This document shows positions 1-8,399 of a DNA stretch of 64,000 bases, in pieces. Position numbers and translations under genes: made by a program. Each line of letters starts with the position of its first letter. Within the stretch, counting starts at the first letter, position 1. A model generated the notes under the pieces. The model was not told where the DNA came from. It worked only from the letters and a program-made list of their open reading frames with translations, and did not search any database. The stretch covers positions 9,936 through 73,935 of the forward strand of contig CAJUST010000004.1 in NCBI GenBank assembly GCA_910589105.1, in the 5' to 3' direction. The DNA comes from an uncultured Lachnospiraceae bacterium. Lineage in GTDB: Bacteria > Bacillota > Clostridia > Lachnospirales > Lachnospiraceae.

Positions 1-447
1 GCAAGTATAAGTTTTCTGTTTAAGTATAATTTCTCTGTTCAAATATAAGTTCTCTGTTCATGTTTAACTTCTCTGTTCATGTTTAACTTCTCTGTTCAAT
101 TTAAGTTCTCTATTTAAATTAAGCTCTCTGAGCAAGTATAAGTTTTCTGTTTAAGTATAATTTCTCTGTTCAAATATAAGTTCTCTATTTAATTTAATTT
201 CTCTGCTTAAATATAAGTTCTCTGTTCATGTTTAATTTCTCTGCTCAAGCATAATTTCTCTGTTCAATTTAAGTTCTTTGTTTAAATATAATTTCTCTGT
301 TCATGTTTAACCCCTCTGTTCATGTTTAACCCCTCTGTTCATATTTAACCCCTCTGTTCATATTTAACCCCTCTGTTCATGTTTAACCCCTCTGTTCATG
401 TTTAACCCTCTGTTCATGTTTAACTCCTCTGTTCAAATATAATTCTC
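1..447. repeat. Degenerate 19-bp tandem repeat array
   Basis: About 24 head-to-tail copies of an 18-21 bp unit close to CTCTGTTCATGTTTAACCC fill this stretch and run off the left edge. The right half (about 300-430) is almost pure; the left half is diverged. A higher-order copy is visible: the first ~55 bases recur from about 133. Read on the minus strand, each good copy has a purine-rich GAGGGG a few bases before an ATG, but the reading frames close within 11 codons and the 19-bp period breaks the frame, so I do not call coding sequence. It lies beyond the terminator of the EcsC-like gene. Function unknown. Confidence 0.9.
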
Positions 448-473
448 TCTTATCTATAAAAAATGAAAGATAA

Positions 474-499
474 GAAAAAGAGCCGGATATACCAGCTCT
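474..499 (-). terminator. Terminator after the EcsC-like gene
   Basis: On the minus strand an 8-bp stem (AGAGCTGG / CCGGCTCT, one G-U pair) with a 5-nt loop is followed by TTTTT. It lies about 100 bases after the stop codon of the EcsC-like gene and separates that operon from the tandem repeats. Confidence 0.7.
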
Positions 500-601
500 A
501 AAAACATTTCTATTAACGCACTATAATAAGTTCTATATCCTCAAAATAATTTCCCAATATTATTCTGTCCCACTTTCATTTTCCGGCTTTCCCGTCCTAA
601 A

Positions 602-1444
602 CTAATTCTGCTTTGAAACAGTTTGAGCCTTTTCCCGAATCTTAACAGTCAGATAACGCTTCTTATACTTTAACTGTATATAATCCATAATCTTCCGGTA
701 ATACACAGGATTTCCCATGCCGCCTATGATTCCCACCACAGGAAGCCCCTGAATAAATTTCATCACCAGAAGTTCCGCCGCAAACGCATCCGCCGTTCGC
801 TCTACCTGCCTGTTCCATTCCTCCTCTGACGGAACTGTATGGATTTCTTCCTCGATAAAAGAATCTATCTCAAAATTTAACCGTATCCAGTCGTCGCCTT
901 TGCTTACGGAAGCTTCTACGAGTTTTAAAATAAATGTCTGTTCTTCCTGCGTTTCATAGCAAAACCCATATTTTAAAGAAGTTTCATATACGCCTTTCAA
1001 CAGCATTCCCACGAATAATGCAATATCCGGCAATCCAATTCCCAAAGCGCCAAGCCCGACTCCTTCAGCGGCGCTGACCGCCATATTTTTCATGGTTTGA
1101 ATTTTAATGTCTTTCCCAAACTGCCGGATTTCTTTTTTTCCGCCCTTGAGATCCACGGCGTAATTCCTTACTGCATAATCTTTTTGCAATGCATCTTTAT
1201 CAAATGTTTTCTCAATTACCCCCGCTCCTTTTGAAAAAACCAGAAAGAAGACTTTGCGGAACGCTTTTTTCAAACCGCTTAAAACTTTATGTGGGATTTT
1301 CTCCTCCACCCGCAAAAGCAATCCATTTGACCGCTCTTTTTTTGCCTGTTTCATTTTCCGCAATTCCCGTTTTTGCAATTTCCGCAATTCCGCTTCTAAG
1401 CCGCTTTCCCATTTTTTGCCGGACGCCATCTGCAATATCCCCAT
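602..1444 (-). CDS. EcsC family protein
   Basis: 280 residues. The basic, coiled N-terminus (about 1-65) is followed by an EcsC-type region with two Gly-rich hydrophobic stretches: EGVGLGALGIGLPDIALFVG near 127-146 and a second, FIQGLPVVGIIGGMGNPVYY, near 234-253. EcsC proteins are named after the third gene of the Bacillus ecs locus; their biochemical role is not settled, and the fold is thought to be membrane-associated. The start codon overlaps the tgt stop (TAATG) with GGAGGAGG just upstream, so the gene is translationally coupled to tgt and is probably the last gene of that operon. No catalytic motif is recognised. Confidence 0.8.
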   Translation of the reverse strand: MGILQMASGKKWESGLEAELRKLQKRELRKMKQAKKERSNGLLLRVEEKIPHKVLSGLKKAFRKVFFLVFSKGAGVIEKTFDKDALQKDYAVRNYAVDLKGGKKEIRQFGKDIKIQTMKNMAVSAAEGVGLGALGIGLPDIALFVGMLLKGVYETSLKYGFCYETQEEQTFILKLVEASVSKGDDWIRLNFEIDSFIEEEIHTVPSEEEWNRQVERTADAFAAELLVMKFIQGLPVVGIIGGMGNPVYYRKIMDYIQLKYKKRYLTVKIREKAQTVSKQN

Positions 1445-2598
1445 TATGCCTCCTCCCCGCCGCTTTTATGCCCCTTCATTCCATATAATTTCTCCTCTTT
1501 ATAACTGTGGTAACGCCCCTGCTCAATCGCTTCTCGGATTTCCTCCATCATCGTATTGTAAAAATAGAGGTTATGCAGCGCGCAAAGACGCATCCCAAGC
1601 ATTTCTTTTGCTTTTAACAGATGCCTGATATATGCCCTGCTATACCGCCTGCAGGCCGGACACTGGCAGCCTTCTTCAATCGGCCTGACGTCTTTTGCAT
1701 ACTTTTGGTTGAACAGATTTAATTTTCCTTGATTAGTATACACATGCCCATGCCGTCCGTTTCTGGTCGGATACACGCAGTCAAAAAAATCCACGCCGCG
1801 TTCAACCGCTTCTAAGATATTCGCCGGAGTTCCCACGCCCATTAAGTACACCGGCTTGTTTTCCGGCAAATGAGGAACCGTCACATCTAATATCCGGTAC
1901 ATTTCTTCGTGCGTCTCCCCAACCGCAAGCCCGCCAACCGCATATCCGTCCAACTCAAGCTCCACAATCCGCTTTGCGTGATCGATGCGGATATCCTCAT
2001 ACACTGCGCCCTGATTAATCCCAAATAAAAGCTGATTCCGGTTAATAGTTCTCTCCATGGCATTTAAACGGTTCATCTCTTTTTTGCACCGCGCCAGCCA
2101 CCGCGTCGTGCGGTCCACGGAATCCTGAACATATCTCCGGTCTGCCACACTGCTTGGGCATTCATCAAACCCCATCGCAATCGTGGATGCAAGGTTGGAC
2201 TGAATCCGCATGCTTTCCTCCGGCCCCATAAAAATCTTCCTGCCGTCTACATGCGAATGGAAATAAACGCCTTCTTCCTTGATCCTGCGTAATTGCGCCA
2301 GTGAAAACACCTGAAACCCGCCTGAATCCGTAAGAATCGGTTTTTCCCAATTCATAAATTTATGCAGGCCGCCCAGCTCATAAATCAAATCATCTCCCGG
2401 ACGCACATGCAGATGATAAGTATTCGACAATTCCACCTGTGTTTTAATCTGCTCTAAATCCTCTGTCGAAACAGCTCCTTTAATTGCCGCCTGCGTCCCG
2501 ACGTTCATAAACACTGGAGTCTGGATCGCTCCATGAACCGTCTTAAATTCCGCGCGCTTTGCATTCCCGTCTTTTTTTATAATCTTGTACTCTGCCAT
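1444..2598 (-). CDS. tgt: Queuine/preQ1 tRNA-guanine transglycosylase
   Basis: 384 residues, full length for bacterial Tgt. The enzyme swaps guanine-34 of GUN-anticodon tRNAs for preQ1 in queuosine synthesis. Visible signatures: LTDSGGFQVFSL near 89-100 (catalytic/base-binding Asp region), MGFDECPSS near 142-150, GGLAVGE near 222-228, LMGVGTP near 252-258, and the zinc site CQCPAC with a downstream His near 310-345. The start has AAGGAG seven bases upstream. queA, the next enzyme of the same pathway, is also in this window but 55 kb away, so the two are not in one operon here. Very sure. Confidence 0.97.
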   Translation of the reverse strand: MAEYKIIKKDGNAKRAEFKTVHGAIQTPVFMNVGTQAAIKGAVSTEDLEQIKTQVELSNTYHLHVRPGDDLIYELGGLHKFMNWEKPILTDSGGFQVFSLAQLRRIKEEGVYFHSHVDGRKIFMGPEESMRIQSNLASTIAMGFDECPSSVADRRYVQDSVDRTTRWLARCKKEMNRLNAMERTINRNQLLFGINQGAVYEDIRIDHAKRIVELELDGYAVGGLAVGETHEEMYRILDVTVPHLPENKPVYLMGVGTPANILEAVERGVDFFDCVYPTRNGRHGHVYTNQGKLNLFNQKYAKDVRPIEEGCQCPACRRYSRAYIRHLLKAKEMLGMRLCALHNLYFYNTMMEEIREAIEQGRYHSYKEEKLYGMKGHKSGGEEA

Positions 2599-2719
2599 AC
2601 TAAACTCCTTATGTCCCTATTTCCCCAAACAACTATGGCCGCAGAGATGCGGATGCGAAAAACTGCCGCATCCGTCATCCGCAAGCCTGTAACCCCCAAC
2701 TCACCTCTCCCAAAACTTG

Positions 2720-3568
2720 CTAAGAAAAAAAATCTTCTTCTACCGTAAATGTCCCGATATATTCCACTGGCCCCGTCATAAACAAAGTCCCATCTTTGGC
2801 TATTTCAATCTCAAGCGCCCCGCCGGGCATAATGACTGTCACCTTTTCATCGGTAAGCCCCATACGGTAAGCCGCCGCTGCCGCTGCGCAGGCTCCAGTC
2901 CCCGAAGACATGATATAACCCGCCCCACGCTCATACACTTCAATTTTTAACCGGTTTCTATTCTCGACTTTACAGCACTGTAAATTCATGCGGTTCGGGA
3001 AATACGAAGCATTCTCCACATATGGCCCAAGTTCCTTCACCTGTTTCGCCGAAACGTCTTCCGTCATAATTACGCAATTCGGATTCCCAACGGACAGGCA
3101 GGTCGCGTTATACAAGGTTCCATGAAACAAAAACGGCTCATTGATAATTTCATGCTCCAAGGGAACAAGAACCGGAATGGAAACGCTCATAAAATCCGCC
3201 TTTCCCATATTGACACGCATAAAATTTCCGTCCGTTCCCAAAAATTCTACGTCAATGTCTTGTGATTTCGCTGTAATCTTTACCGTTTTTCCTGTCACAT
3301 ATCCGGCGTCTTTTAAATATTTTGCAAAAATCCGAATGCCGTTTCCGCTGTTTTTTGCCATGCTTCCGTCCGCATTGTAACAGCTTACTTTGATTTTGCC
3401 GTCTTCAAACGCCGGCCCATACAAAATCCCGTCTGCGCCAACGCCAAAATTCCTCCTGCATAGCTGCCAGACTTTCCGTTCCTGCAAATATGCCTGATTT
3501 TTGTTCGGGTCAAACACCAGATAATCATTTCCAAGCCCATGGTATTTGTGCATTGTGATAGCGCTCAT
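2720..3568 (-). CDS. dapF: DapF-like epimerase with Cys-to-Ser catalytic sites
   Basis: 282 residues from the ATG at 3568, which has GGAGG five bases upstream; a GTG four codons earlier lies over that ribosome site. The whole protein follows the diaminopimelate epimerase fold: HKYHGLGNDYLVFD at the N-terminus, NADGSMAKNSGNGIR near 67-81, and ERGAGYIMSSGTGACAA near 215-231. In characterised DapF the two active-site cysteines sit in CGNG and ACGTG; here both are Ser (NSGNG, SSGTG), read directly from AGC and TCG codons. Either the protein belongs to a Ser-containing subgroup or it acts on another substrate. The name dapF is by family only. It may run with the downstream tgt. Confidence 0.8.
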   Translation of the reverse strand: MSAITMHKYHGLGNDYLVFDPNKNQAYLQERKVWQLCRRNFGVGADGILYGPAFEDGKIKVSCYNADGSMAKNSGNGIRIFAKYLKDAGYVTGKTVKITAKSQDIDVEFLGTDGNFMRVNMGKADFMSVSIPVLVPLEHEIINEPFLFHGTLYNATCLSVGNPNCVIMTEDVSAKQVKELGPYVENASYFPNRMNLQCCKVENRNRLKIEVYERGAGYIMSSGTGACAAAAAAYRMGLTDEKVTVIMPGGALEIEIAKDGTLFMTGPVEYIGTFTVEEDFFS

Positions 3569-3614
3569 AAATTCCTCCACGCATTAAATCGCTTTTCATA
3601 CCATATTATGCAGA

Positions 3615-3917
3615 TTACCCGAAATCTTTTATCGTATCCATCACATCTTTGCGTTCCCCTAATATTTTCTTAATCTGCTCCTCCGTCACAGGGTCATTGT
3701 CCCTTCTCTTTCCATATTCCGAAGAAGGTATATTTGCCCATTTCTTTTCACTTTCTAAAATATCGTCTTTCCACGGCCTTTCTTCTTCCTTGGCAGCATC
3801 CGGCTGCTCTGCTGGCTTTTGCGTATCTTCCTGATAGACATACCGCACATTATATCCTTTTACAATGCTCCTAGCGCACCGTTCCCTAAAATTTCTTTTG
3901 TCAATTAAATCTTCCAT
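3615..3917 (-). CDS. Small charged protein of unknown function
   Basis: 100 residues, highly charged (Lys/Glu/Asp/Arg rich), no signal peptide or membrane segment. The middle (about 30-60) is Glu/Pro/Lys-rich and probably disordered; the C-terminal third (EEQIKKILGERKDVMDTIKDFG) could be helical. It lies 46 bases upstream of dapF on the same strand and divergent from sigG. I do not recognise a family. Being next to sigG allows, but does not show, a link with sporulation. Confidence 0.6.
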   Translation of the reverse strand: MEDLIDKRNFRERCARSIVKGYNVRYVYQEDTQKPAEQPDAAKEEERPWKDDILESEKKWANIPSSEYGKRRDNDPVTEEQIKKILGERKDVMDTIKDFG

Positions 3918-4013
3918 CTTACATCCCTCATTCCATAATTGTTTTGTGAATAAAATATGCCAAAAGTGAGAATGATTTTTATATACTACTTTAAGAAACT
4001 TGGAGGTTTTCCC

Positions 4014-4793
4014 ATGGCTGTCTACAAAGTCGAAATCTGCGGCGTCAACACGTCGAAACTCCCAATCCTCAAAGAGGAAGAAAAGGAAGCGCTATTCAAA
4101 AAAATCAAAGCCGGCGACGCCGCCGCCAGAGAAACTTACATCAAAGGCAATTTAAGGCTGGTTTTAAGCGTCATCAAACGTTTCTCAGGAAATAATGAAA
4201 ATGTCGATGATTTATTCCAAATCGGCTGCATCGGGCTGATTAAATCCATTGACAACTTCGATGATACCATCGGAGTGAAGTTTTCCACTTATGCCGTCCC
4301 CATGATTATCGGTGAAATCCGCCGCTATCTCAGGGACAACGCATCTTCTATCCGCGTCAGCCGTTCCCTTCGGGACACTGCCTACAAAGCAATCCATGCG
4401 CGGGAAGAACTGGCAAAAACTTCCTTTAAGGAACCCACCATTCAGGACATCGCGGATTCCACCGGAATCCCGAAAGAAGATTTAGTGTTTGCCCTAGACG
4501 CCATACAAAGCCCGCTCTCCCTCTATGATCCGGTCTACACTGACGGCGGCGACACGCTCTATGTCATGGATCAGGTCAAAGACAAAAAGAACAAAGAAGA
4601 AAACTGGATTGAAACCCTTTCCGTAAACGATGCCATGAAACGCCTGAACCAGCGTGAAAACTACATCATCAAACTCCGTTTCTTTGAAGGCAAAACCCAA
4701 ATGGAGGTTGCCGAAGAAATCCATATTTCACAAGCGCAAGTCAGCCGCCTTGAAAAAGCGGCGTTAAAAAATATGCGCAGTTATCTCTCTTAA
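4014..4793 (+). CDS. sigG: Sporulation sigma factor SigG
   Basis: 259 residues starting MAVYKVEICGVNTSKLP, a nearly diagnostic SigG N-terminus. The ATG at 4014 has GGAGG six bases upstream; an upstream in-frame ATG at 3957 has no ribosome site and would add a non-homologous tail. Region 2 (VDDLFQIGCIGLIKSIDNFD) binds core and the -10 element; region 3 and the region 4 helix-turn-helix (MEVAEEIHISQAQVSRLEKAAL) follow. SigG directs late forespore transcription after engulfment. In Bacillus subtilis sigG lies directly behind sigE on the same strand; here it is 2.9 kb away and inverted. No convincing SigF/SigG promoter was found upstream. Confidence 0.95.
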   Translation: MAVYKVEICGVNTSKLPILKEEEKEALFKKIKAGDAAARETYIKGNLRLVLSVIKRFSGNNENVDDLFQIGCIGLIKSIDNFDDTIGVKFSTYAVPMIIGEIRRYLRDNASSIRVSRSLRDTAYKAIHAREELAKTSFKEPTIQDIADSTGIPKEDLVFALDAIQSPLSLYDPVYTDGGDTLYVMDQVKDKKNKEENWIETLSVNDAMKRLNQRENYIIKLRFFEGKTQMEVAEEIHISQAQVSRLEKAALKNMRSYLS

Positions 4794-4815
4794 TCAGCTA
4801 TTTTACCACACCCCT

Positions 4816-4847
4816 CTGCCGGATTGCAGCAAAATGCTGTCCGGCAG
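4816..4847 (+). terminator. Hairpin after sigG
   Basis: CTGCCGGA and TCCGGCAG pair around an inner GCAGC/GCTG stem, 23 bases after the sigG stop. The downstream T-run is poor (TCTTTGATCTG), so it may be a weak terminator or an mRNA end-protecting hairpin. Confidence 0.55.
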
Positions 4848-4933
4848 GAATCTTTGATCTGATTATATCATAAAAACCGCTGTGAGAACACTGTTTTTTT
4901 ATCCTTTTATGCCTGTTCCCGCCCTTTTTCTTC

Positions 4934-6175
4934 TCAATCCGCCGTTTCCTCTAAAATCCCTAAAACGCCTAATGAATCAGATTCGTCCATCATTTCAACT
5001 TTAGAAAGCTTCTTCTGGATCATGTCATTTCTGCTCTGCAAATCATCTGTGGCGGACTGCGCCTCTTGGAGTTTTTTCTGTGTTTTCACGATTAACTGGT
5101 TAAACTTCTGATACTGCGCCTTTACCGCGCTTAAAGTTTTTAAGATTTCTTTTGAATTTTTATTTACCGTCAAGTACCGGAATCCAATAGACAGACTGTT
5201 TAGCAGAGCGACAAGCGTGGTCGGGCCGGATAGGACAATCTTACATTCATTCTGGCACCATTCCATTAAACCGGCAATGCGTATCGCCTCGGCATACAAT
5301 CCCTCTGTTGGAAGAAACATAATTGCAAAATCCGTCGTGTTTGGAGGGTCTATGTACTTATCCCGAATCGTCCTTGCCTCCGTCTTAATCCGCTGTTCCA
5401 ATTCCTTAATTGACTGCTTCATTCCATTGGAATCCGCATTATTGGAGGCATCCACAATTTTATTGTAAATATCAGCCGGAAACTTTGAATCAACCGGCAA
5501 ATAAATAAATCCATTTGCATCTTCCTTATCCGGTATCTTTATGGCAAATTCCACCCGATCAGAAGATTTCTTTTTTGTCGCCACATTCTCCTCATATTGT
5601 GAAGAATCCATAATATCCATCAATATATTCCTTAATTGAAATTCCCCAAAAATGCCCCGCGTCTTTACGTTTGAAAGCGTTTTTTGCAAATCCGCAACTC
5701 CTGAAGAAAGCGCTTGCAGCTCCCCAAGGCTTTTATATAAAGTTAAAAGCTGATCCCCTATCTGTTTAAAGCTAGAGTCAAGCCTTTCATTTAACGATTT
5801 GTCCAGCTTTTCATTTACATTGTTTTGTATGTCATACAGGCGTTTGTCATTGGCGTTTTGGATTTCTTTTAAAGTTTGTATCATTGTGTCCTGCATTTTG
5901 CTTTGCGCTTCAGAATTATTTTTAAGCAGTTCCATTCCCATGCTGTGAAGCGAATCTTTTAATGCAGAGGAAAGCTCTAAAGAAAAATCGCCCTGAATTT
6001 TTTGCTGCTGCATAATCATTTCACGAATCCTAGCATTTTCCGAATTTATTTTTTTATAGAATCCGGCGGCAATTTCATCTGAATCGGAATTGCCCGAAGC
6101 TCTCAAAATCAAAAAAATTACAGCCAGCAATAATACAATGGCAATCATAAGTAAACCAACTGTCAACGCTTCCAT
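4934..6175 (-). CDS. rmuC: DNA recombination protein RmuC homologue
   Basis: 413 residues from the ATG at 6175. An ATG four codons upstream overlaps the ribosome site GGAGGAAAAT, so the inner start is preferred. One N-terminal membrane helix (about residues 3-25) is followed by a long coiled coil (about 35-160) and the RmuC nuclease-like domain (about 170-370; KTRGIFGEFQLRNILMDIMD, LPVDSKFPADIYNK, IMFLPTEGLYAEAI). RmuC limits inversions at short inverted repeats in E. coli; a restriction-endonuclease-like fold has been proposed. The gene sits directly downstream of a 63-bp tandem repeat array, so its promoter must lie in or beyond the array. Confidence 0.92.
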   Translation of the reverse strand: MEALTVGLLMIAIVLLLAVIFLILRASGNSDSDEIAAGFYKKINSENARIREMIMQQQKIQGDFSLELSSALKDSLHSMGMELLKNNSEAQSKMQDTMIQTLKEIQNANDKRLYDIQNNVNEKLDKSLNERLDSSFKQIGDQLLTLYKSLGELQALSSGVADLQKTLSNVKTRGIFGEFQLRNILMDIMDSSQYEENVATKKKSSDRVEFAIKIPDKEDANGFIYLPVDSKFPADIYNKIVDASNNADSNGMKQSIKELEQRIKTEARTIRDKYIDPPNTTDFAIMFLPTEGLYAEAIRIAGLMEWCQNECKIVLSGPTTLVALLNSLSIGFRYLTVNKNSKEILKTLSAVKAQYQKFNQLIVKTQKKLQEAQSATDDLQSRNDMIQKKLSKVEMMDESDSLGVLGILEETAD

Positions 6176-6196
6176 ATTTTCCTCCATCTTCGTGTA

Positions 6197-6513
6197 AAAC
6201 GATAACTTCTTTTAAAAACGCTTTGTGAATCTAGCTTTAGATGTTCATGCTTTAGCTATAAACGACAACTTATCTTGAATACGCTTTGTGAATTTATCTC
6301 TTAATTATTCATATTTGAGCTTAAAATTAGAGATTTTTCTAAAAACACTTTTGAATCTATCTCTAAATCTTTCATTCTTTAGCATAAAACGTCAGTTTAT
6401 CTTAAAAATACTTTGTAAACCCATCTCTAAACCTTTCATATTTTTGCTAAAAACGTCAGTTTTTCTAAAATCGCTTCGTAAATCCATCTCTAAACCTTTC
6501 ATATTTTAGCATA
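6197..6513. repeat. Five-copy 63-64 bp tandem repeat
   Basis: Five head-to-tail copies start at about 6197, 6260, 6324, 6387 and 6451, with a sixth broken off after a few bases. The unit opens AAACGTCAGTTTTTCTAAAA and ends CTTTCATATTTTAGCAT. Copies 4 and 5 are most alike; copies 1 and 2, next to rmuC, are most diverged. On the minus strand (the rmuC direction) each copy carries a TGCTAAAA-type stretch before ATG that resembles an extended -10 element. Unit length alternates between 63 and 64, so a conserved peptide is unlikely. Confidence 0.9.
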
Positions 6514-6615
6514 ACACGACAAAAAATTGAAGATAAATTGTAATATTCCTATGAAGTTTCTCCCAAACAGAATAGGAGCCGCATTCATAACAGCTCCTTC
6601 CATTTTAATCTCAAT

Positions 6616-7389
6616 TTATTCGATTATTTTACACCGTTCTAATTTCAAATATTGGCCTTCTTTTACAGTAATGTATTTGTTTCCAGTAAACTCACCGCCC
6701 TCTACAATACTCTCTTTGACATTCCTTAAATCCGAAAGTATCTCATAATATGCAAAAGGGCTGCTGATTTGAATAAGCTGACAACCCCCTTCCGGAACGT
6801 CAATTCCAATCCGGAACATTCCAACTTCCTGTTCGATTTTACTTGTTTCTTCTTCGGGATATGCCACACATCGGTTGAGCGTCAGATATTCCCCGTCATG
6901 AACGCTTATAATATAATTATGGGTGAAATTCCCGCTGCTGATTATAGAATCCGGCGTTTGAGATCCGTTTTCGCTGATTTGAAAAGATGCGCCAAGTTTG
7001 CTTTTACAAAACAACACATACTCCCCTTCCGGAATGGTTTTCCCAACCTTGTACACTCCCGCTTTATATTGTTTTGATTCTGACTCTACGACCGCCAGCT
7101 TACTGCTATAGGTTTTCTTTCCTACTTTTGCAGTAATCCTGACAACGCCTACTCTTTTCGCCGTCACTTTCCCTTTCTTTGACACTGCCGCAATTTTTTT
7201 ATTGCTGGAAGACCATTTCACTTTTTTTCTGGTTCCCTTCACTTTCATTGTCAATTTTTCCCCGACATGCATCACTTTCTTTTTATAATTCAGCTTCACC
7301 GCCGCGTCTGCCTGAATTGGCTTGATCAAACAAACCAATAAACAAAATGCCAGAAATGCGGCTGTAATCTTTTTAATCTTCTTTAACAT
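6616..7389 (-). CDS. Secreted protein with bacterial Ig-like domain
   Basis: 257 residues. A signal peptide (about 1-30: KK, hydrophobic AAFLAFCLLVCLI, then ADAA) precedes a Big_2-type Ig-like domain (about 31-105) recognised from KLNYKKKVMHVGEKLTMKV, VKWSSSNKKIAAVSKKGKVT and VGVVRITAKVGKKTY. The rest holds two similar ~65-residue segments, each with a GVYKVGKTIPEGEY / GMFRIGIDVPEGGC motif and ending with GEYLTLNRC / GQYLKLERC, so it is an internal duplication of a beta-rich domain. No sortase or lipobox anchor. It stands alone between sigE and rmuC; substrate unknown. Confidence 0.75.
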   Translation of the reverse strand: MLKKIKKITAAFLAFCLLVCLIKPIQADAAVKLNYKKKVMHVGEKLTMKVKGTRKKVKWSSSNKKIAAVSKKGKVTAKRVGVVRITAKVGKKTYSSKLAVVESESKQYKAGVYKVGKTIPEGEYVLFCKSKLGASFQISENGSQTPDSIISSGNFTHNYIISVHDGEYLTLNRCVAYPEEETSKIEQEVGMFRIGIDVPEGGCQLIQISSPFAYYEILSDLRNVKESIVEGGEFTGNKYITVKEGQYLKLERCKIIE

Positions 7390-7511
7390 AAAAATCCCTC
7401 CCTCATTTATATGATTTAAACTATATTATATGATTTACACTGTACCATATATTAACAAAAAACAAAAGTAAAAATGGTTTTTTATTTATAATATTTCACA
7501 AAAACAGGCAA

Positions 7512-7593
7512 AAAAACAAAACCATATTTCCTCTATTTTCCTACCGCTTTGCCTGACAGGCCGCGAAAGCAAACCGGACTGAAATATGGTTTT
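7512..7593 (-). terminator. Long structured terminator after sigE
   Basis: AAAACCATATTTC (7518-7530) and GAAATATGGTTTT (7581-7593) pair over 13 bp and enclose a 50-base loop that itself folds (CCGGTTTGC against GCAAAGCGG with one mismatch). On the minus strand the stem is followed by GTTTTTTTG. It lies 65 bases after the sigE stop and separates sigE from the Ig-like gene. It is much longer than a typical terminator. Confidence 0.7.
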
Positions 7594-7658
7594 GCAAAAT
7601 ATCGTTTTGCATTTTCTGCCGTCCAGAAAATGCCTTCTATTTTTAAAGTAACGCCCGC

Positions 7659-8399
7659 CTACTCTAACCGTATCATCTCTTTTTTCAGCCTCCTCATAAT
7701 TTTCTTTTCCAGCCTTGATATGTAGGATTGCGAGATTCCAAGCTTATCCGCCACTTCTTTTTGCGTCAGTTCTTTTCCGCCTCCCTTCCCAAGCCCATAC
7801 CGCAGCTCTACAATCAGGCGTTCCCTTCCGGAAAGCTTCTCAATCGCTTTTCCAAGAAGATGATGTTCCACTTCCGCCTCAATATCTTTATAAATCACAT
7901 CTTCGTCCGTCCCTAAAATATCGGACAGCAATAACTCATTCCCATCCCAGTCTACATTTAACGGTTCGTCAATGCTGACTTCCATTTTCGTCTTGCTGTT
8001 TCTCCGCAAATACATTAAAATCTCATTCTCAATGCATCGGGAAGCGTATGTTGCAAGCTTAATATTTTTTTGCGGGTTAAATGTATTGATTGATTTAATC
8101 AGCCCGATTGTCCCAATCGAAATCAAATCTTCCACTCCAATTCCCGTATTGTCAAACTTTTTCGCAATATATACGACAAGCCTTAGATTATGCTCAATCA
8201 GCGTGCTCTTTGCCGCATCTTCCCCATGCGCTCCCAGACGGTTGATGCATGCCGCTTCTTCTTCCGCTTCCAATGGCGGCGGAAGCGCTTCCGCTCCCCC
8301 AATGTAATGAATGTCATTTTTTTCCCCGAAAATCATCTGGCAGACAGAGGGCATCCATTTAAACTGAATTTGTTTTGGTATGTTGATTTTTATGTACAT
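7659..8399 (-). CDS. sigE: Pro-sigma-E, mother-cell sporulation sigma factor
   Basis: 246 residues, the length of pro-SigE. The N-terminal pro-sequence (about 1-32) ends at DIHYIGGAEALPPPL, matching the segment where SpoIIGA cuts pro-SigE. Region 2 (GVEDLISIGTIGLIKSINTFNPQ) and the region 4 helix-turn-helix (TQKEVADKLGISQSYISRLE) are intact. SigE drives early mother-cell genes after asymmetric division. The ATG lies inside the end of spoIIGA (10-bp overlap) with GAGG upstream, so the protease and its substrate are co-translated, as in other spore formers. Confidence 0.97.
   Translation of the reverse strand: MYIKINIPKQIQFKWMPSVCQMIFGEKNDIHYIGGAEALPPPLEAEEEAACINRLGAHGEDAAKSTLIEHNLRLVVYIAKKFDNTGIGVEDLISIGTIGLIKSINTFNPQKNIKLATYASRCIENEILMYLRRNSKTKMEVSIDEPLNVDWDGNELLLSDILGTDEDVIYKDIEAEVEHHLLGKAIEKLSGRERLIVELRYGLGKGGGKELTQKEVADKLGISQSYISRLEKKIMRRLKKEMIRLE

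Noticed and set aside
1..447. CRISPR array at the left edge
   Set aside because: Units are contiguous with a ~19-bp period and no unique spacers of regular size; no cas genes nearby.
2651..2680. Terminator between dapF and tgt
   Set aside because: A CGGATGCG/CGCATCCG hairpin is present but no T-run follows it on the minus strand; it may be a processing or REP-like hairpin.
3941..4013. SigF/SigG-type promoter before sigG
   Set aside because: GAATA and TATACTA resemble the elements but the spacing is wrong, so no promoter is called.
6288..6509. 73-codon plus-strand ORF across the 63-bp repeats
   Set aside because: It only mirrors the repeat; units of 63 and 64 bases alternate so the peptide repeat breaks, and no ribosome site precedes it.
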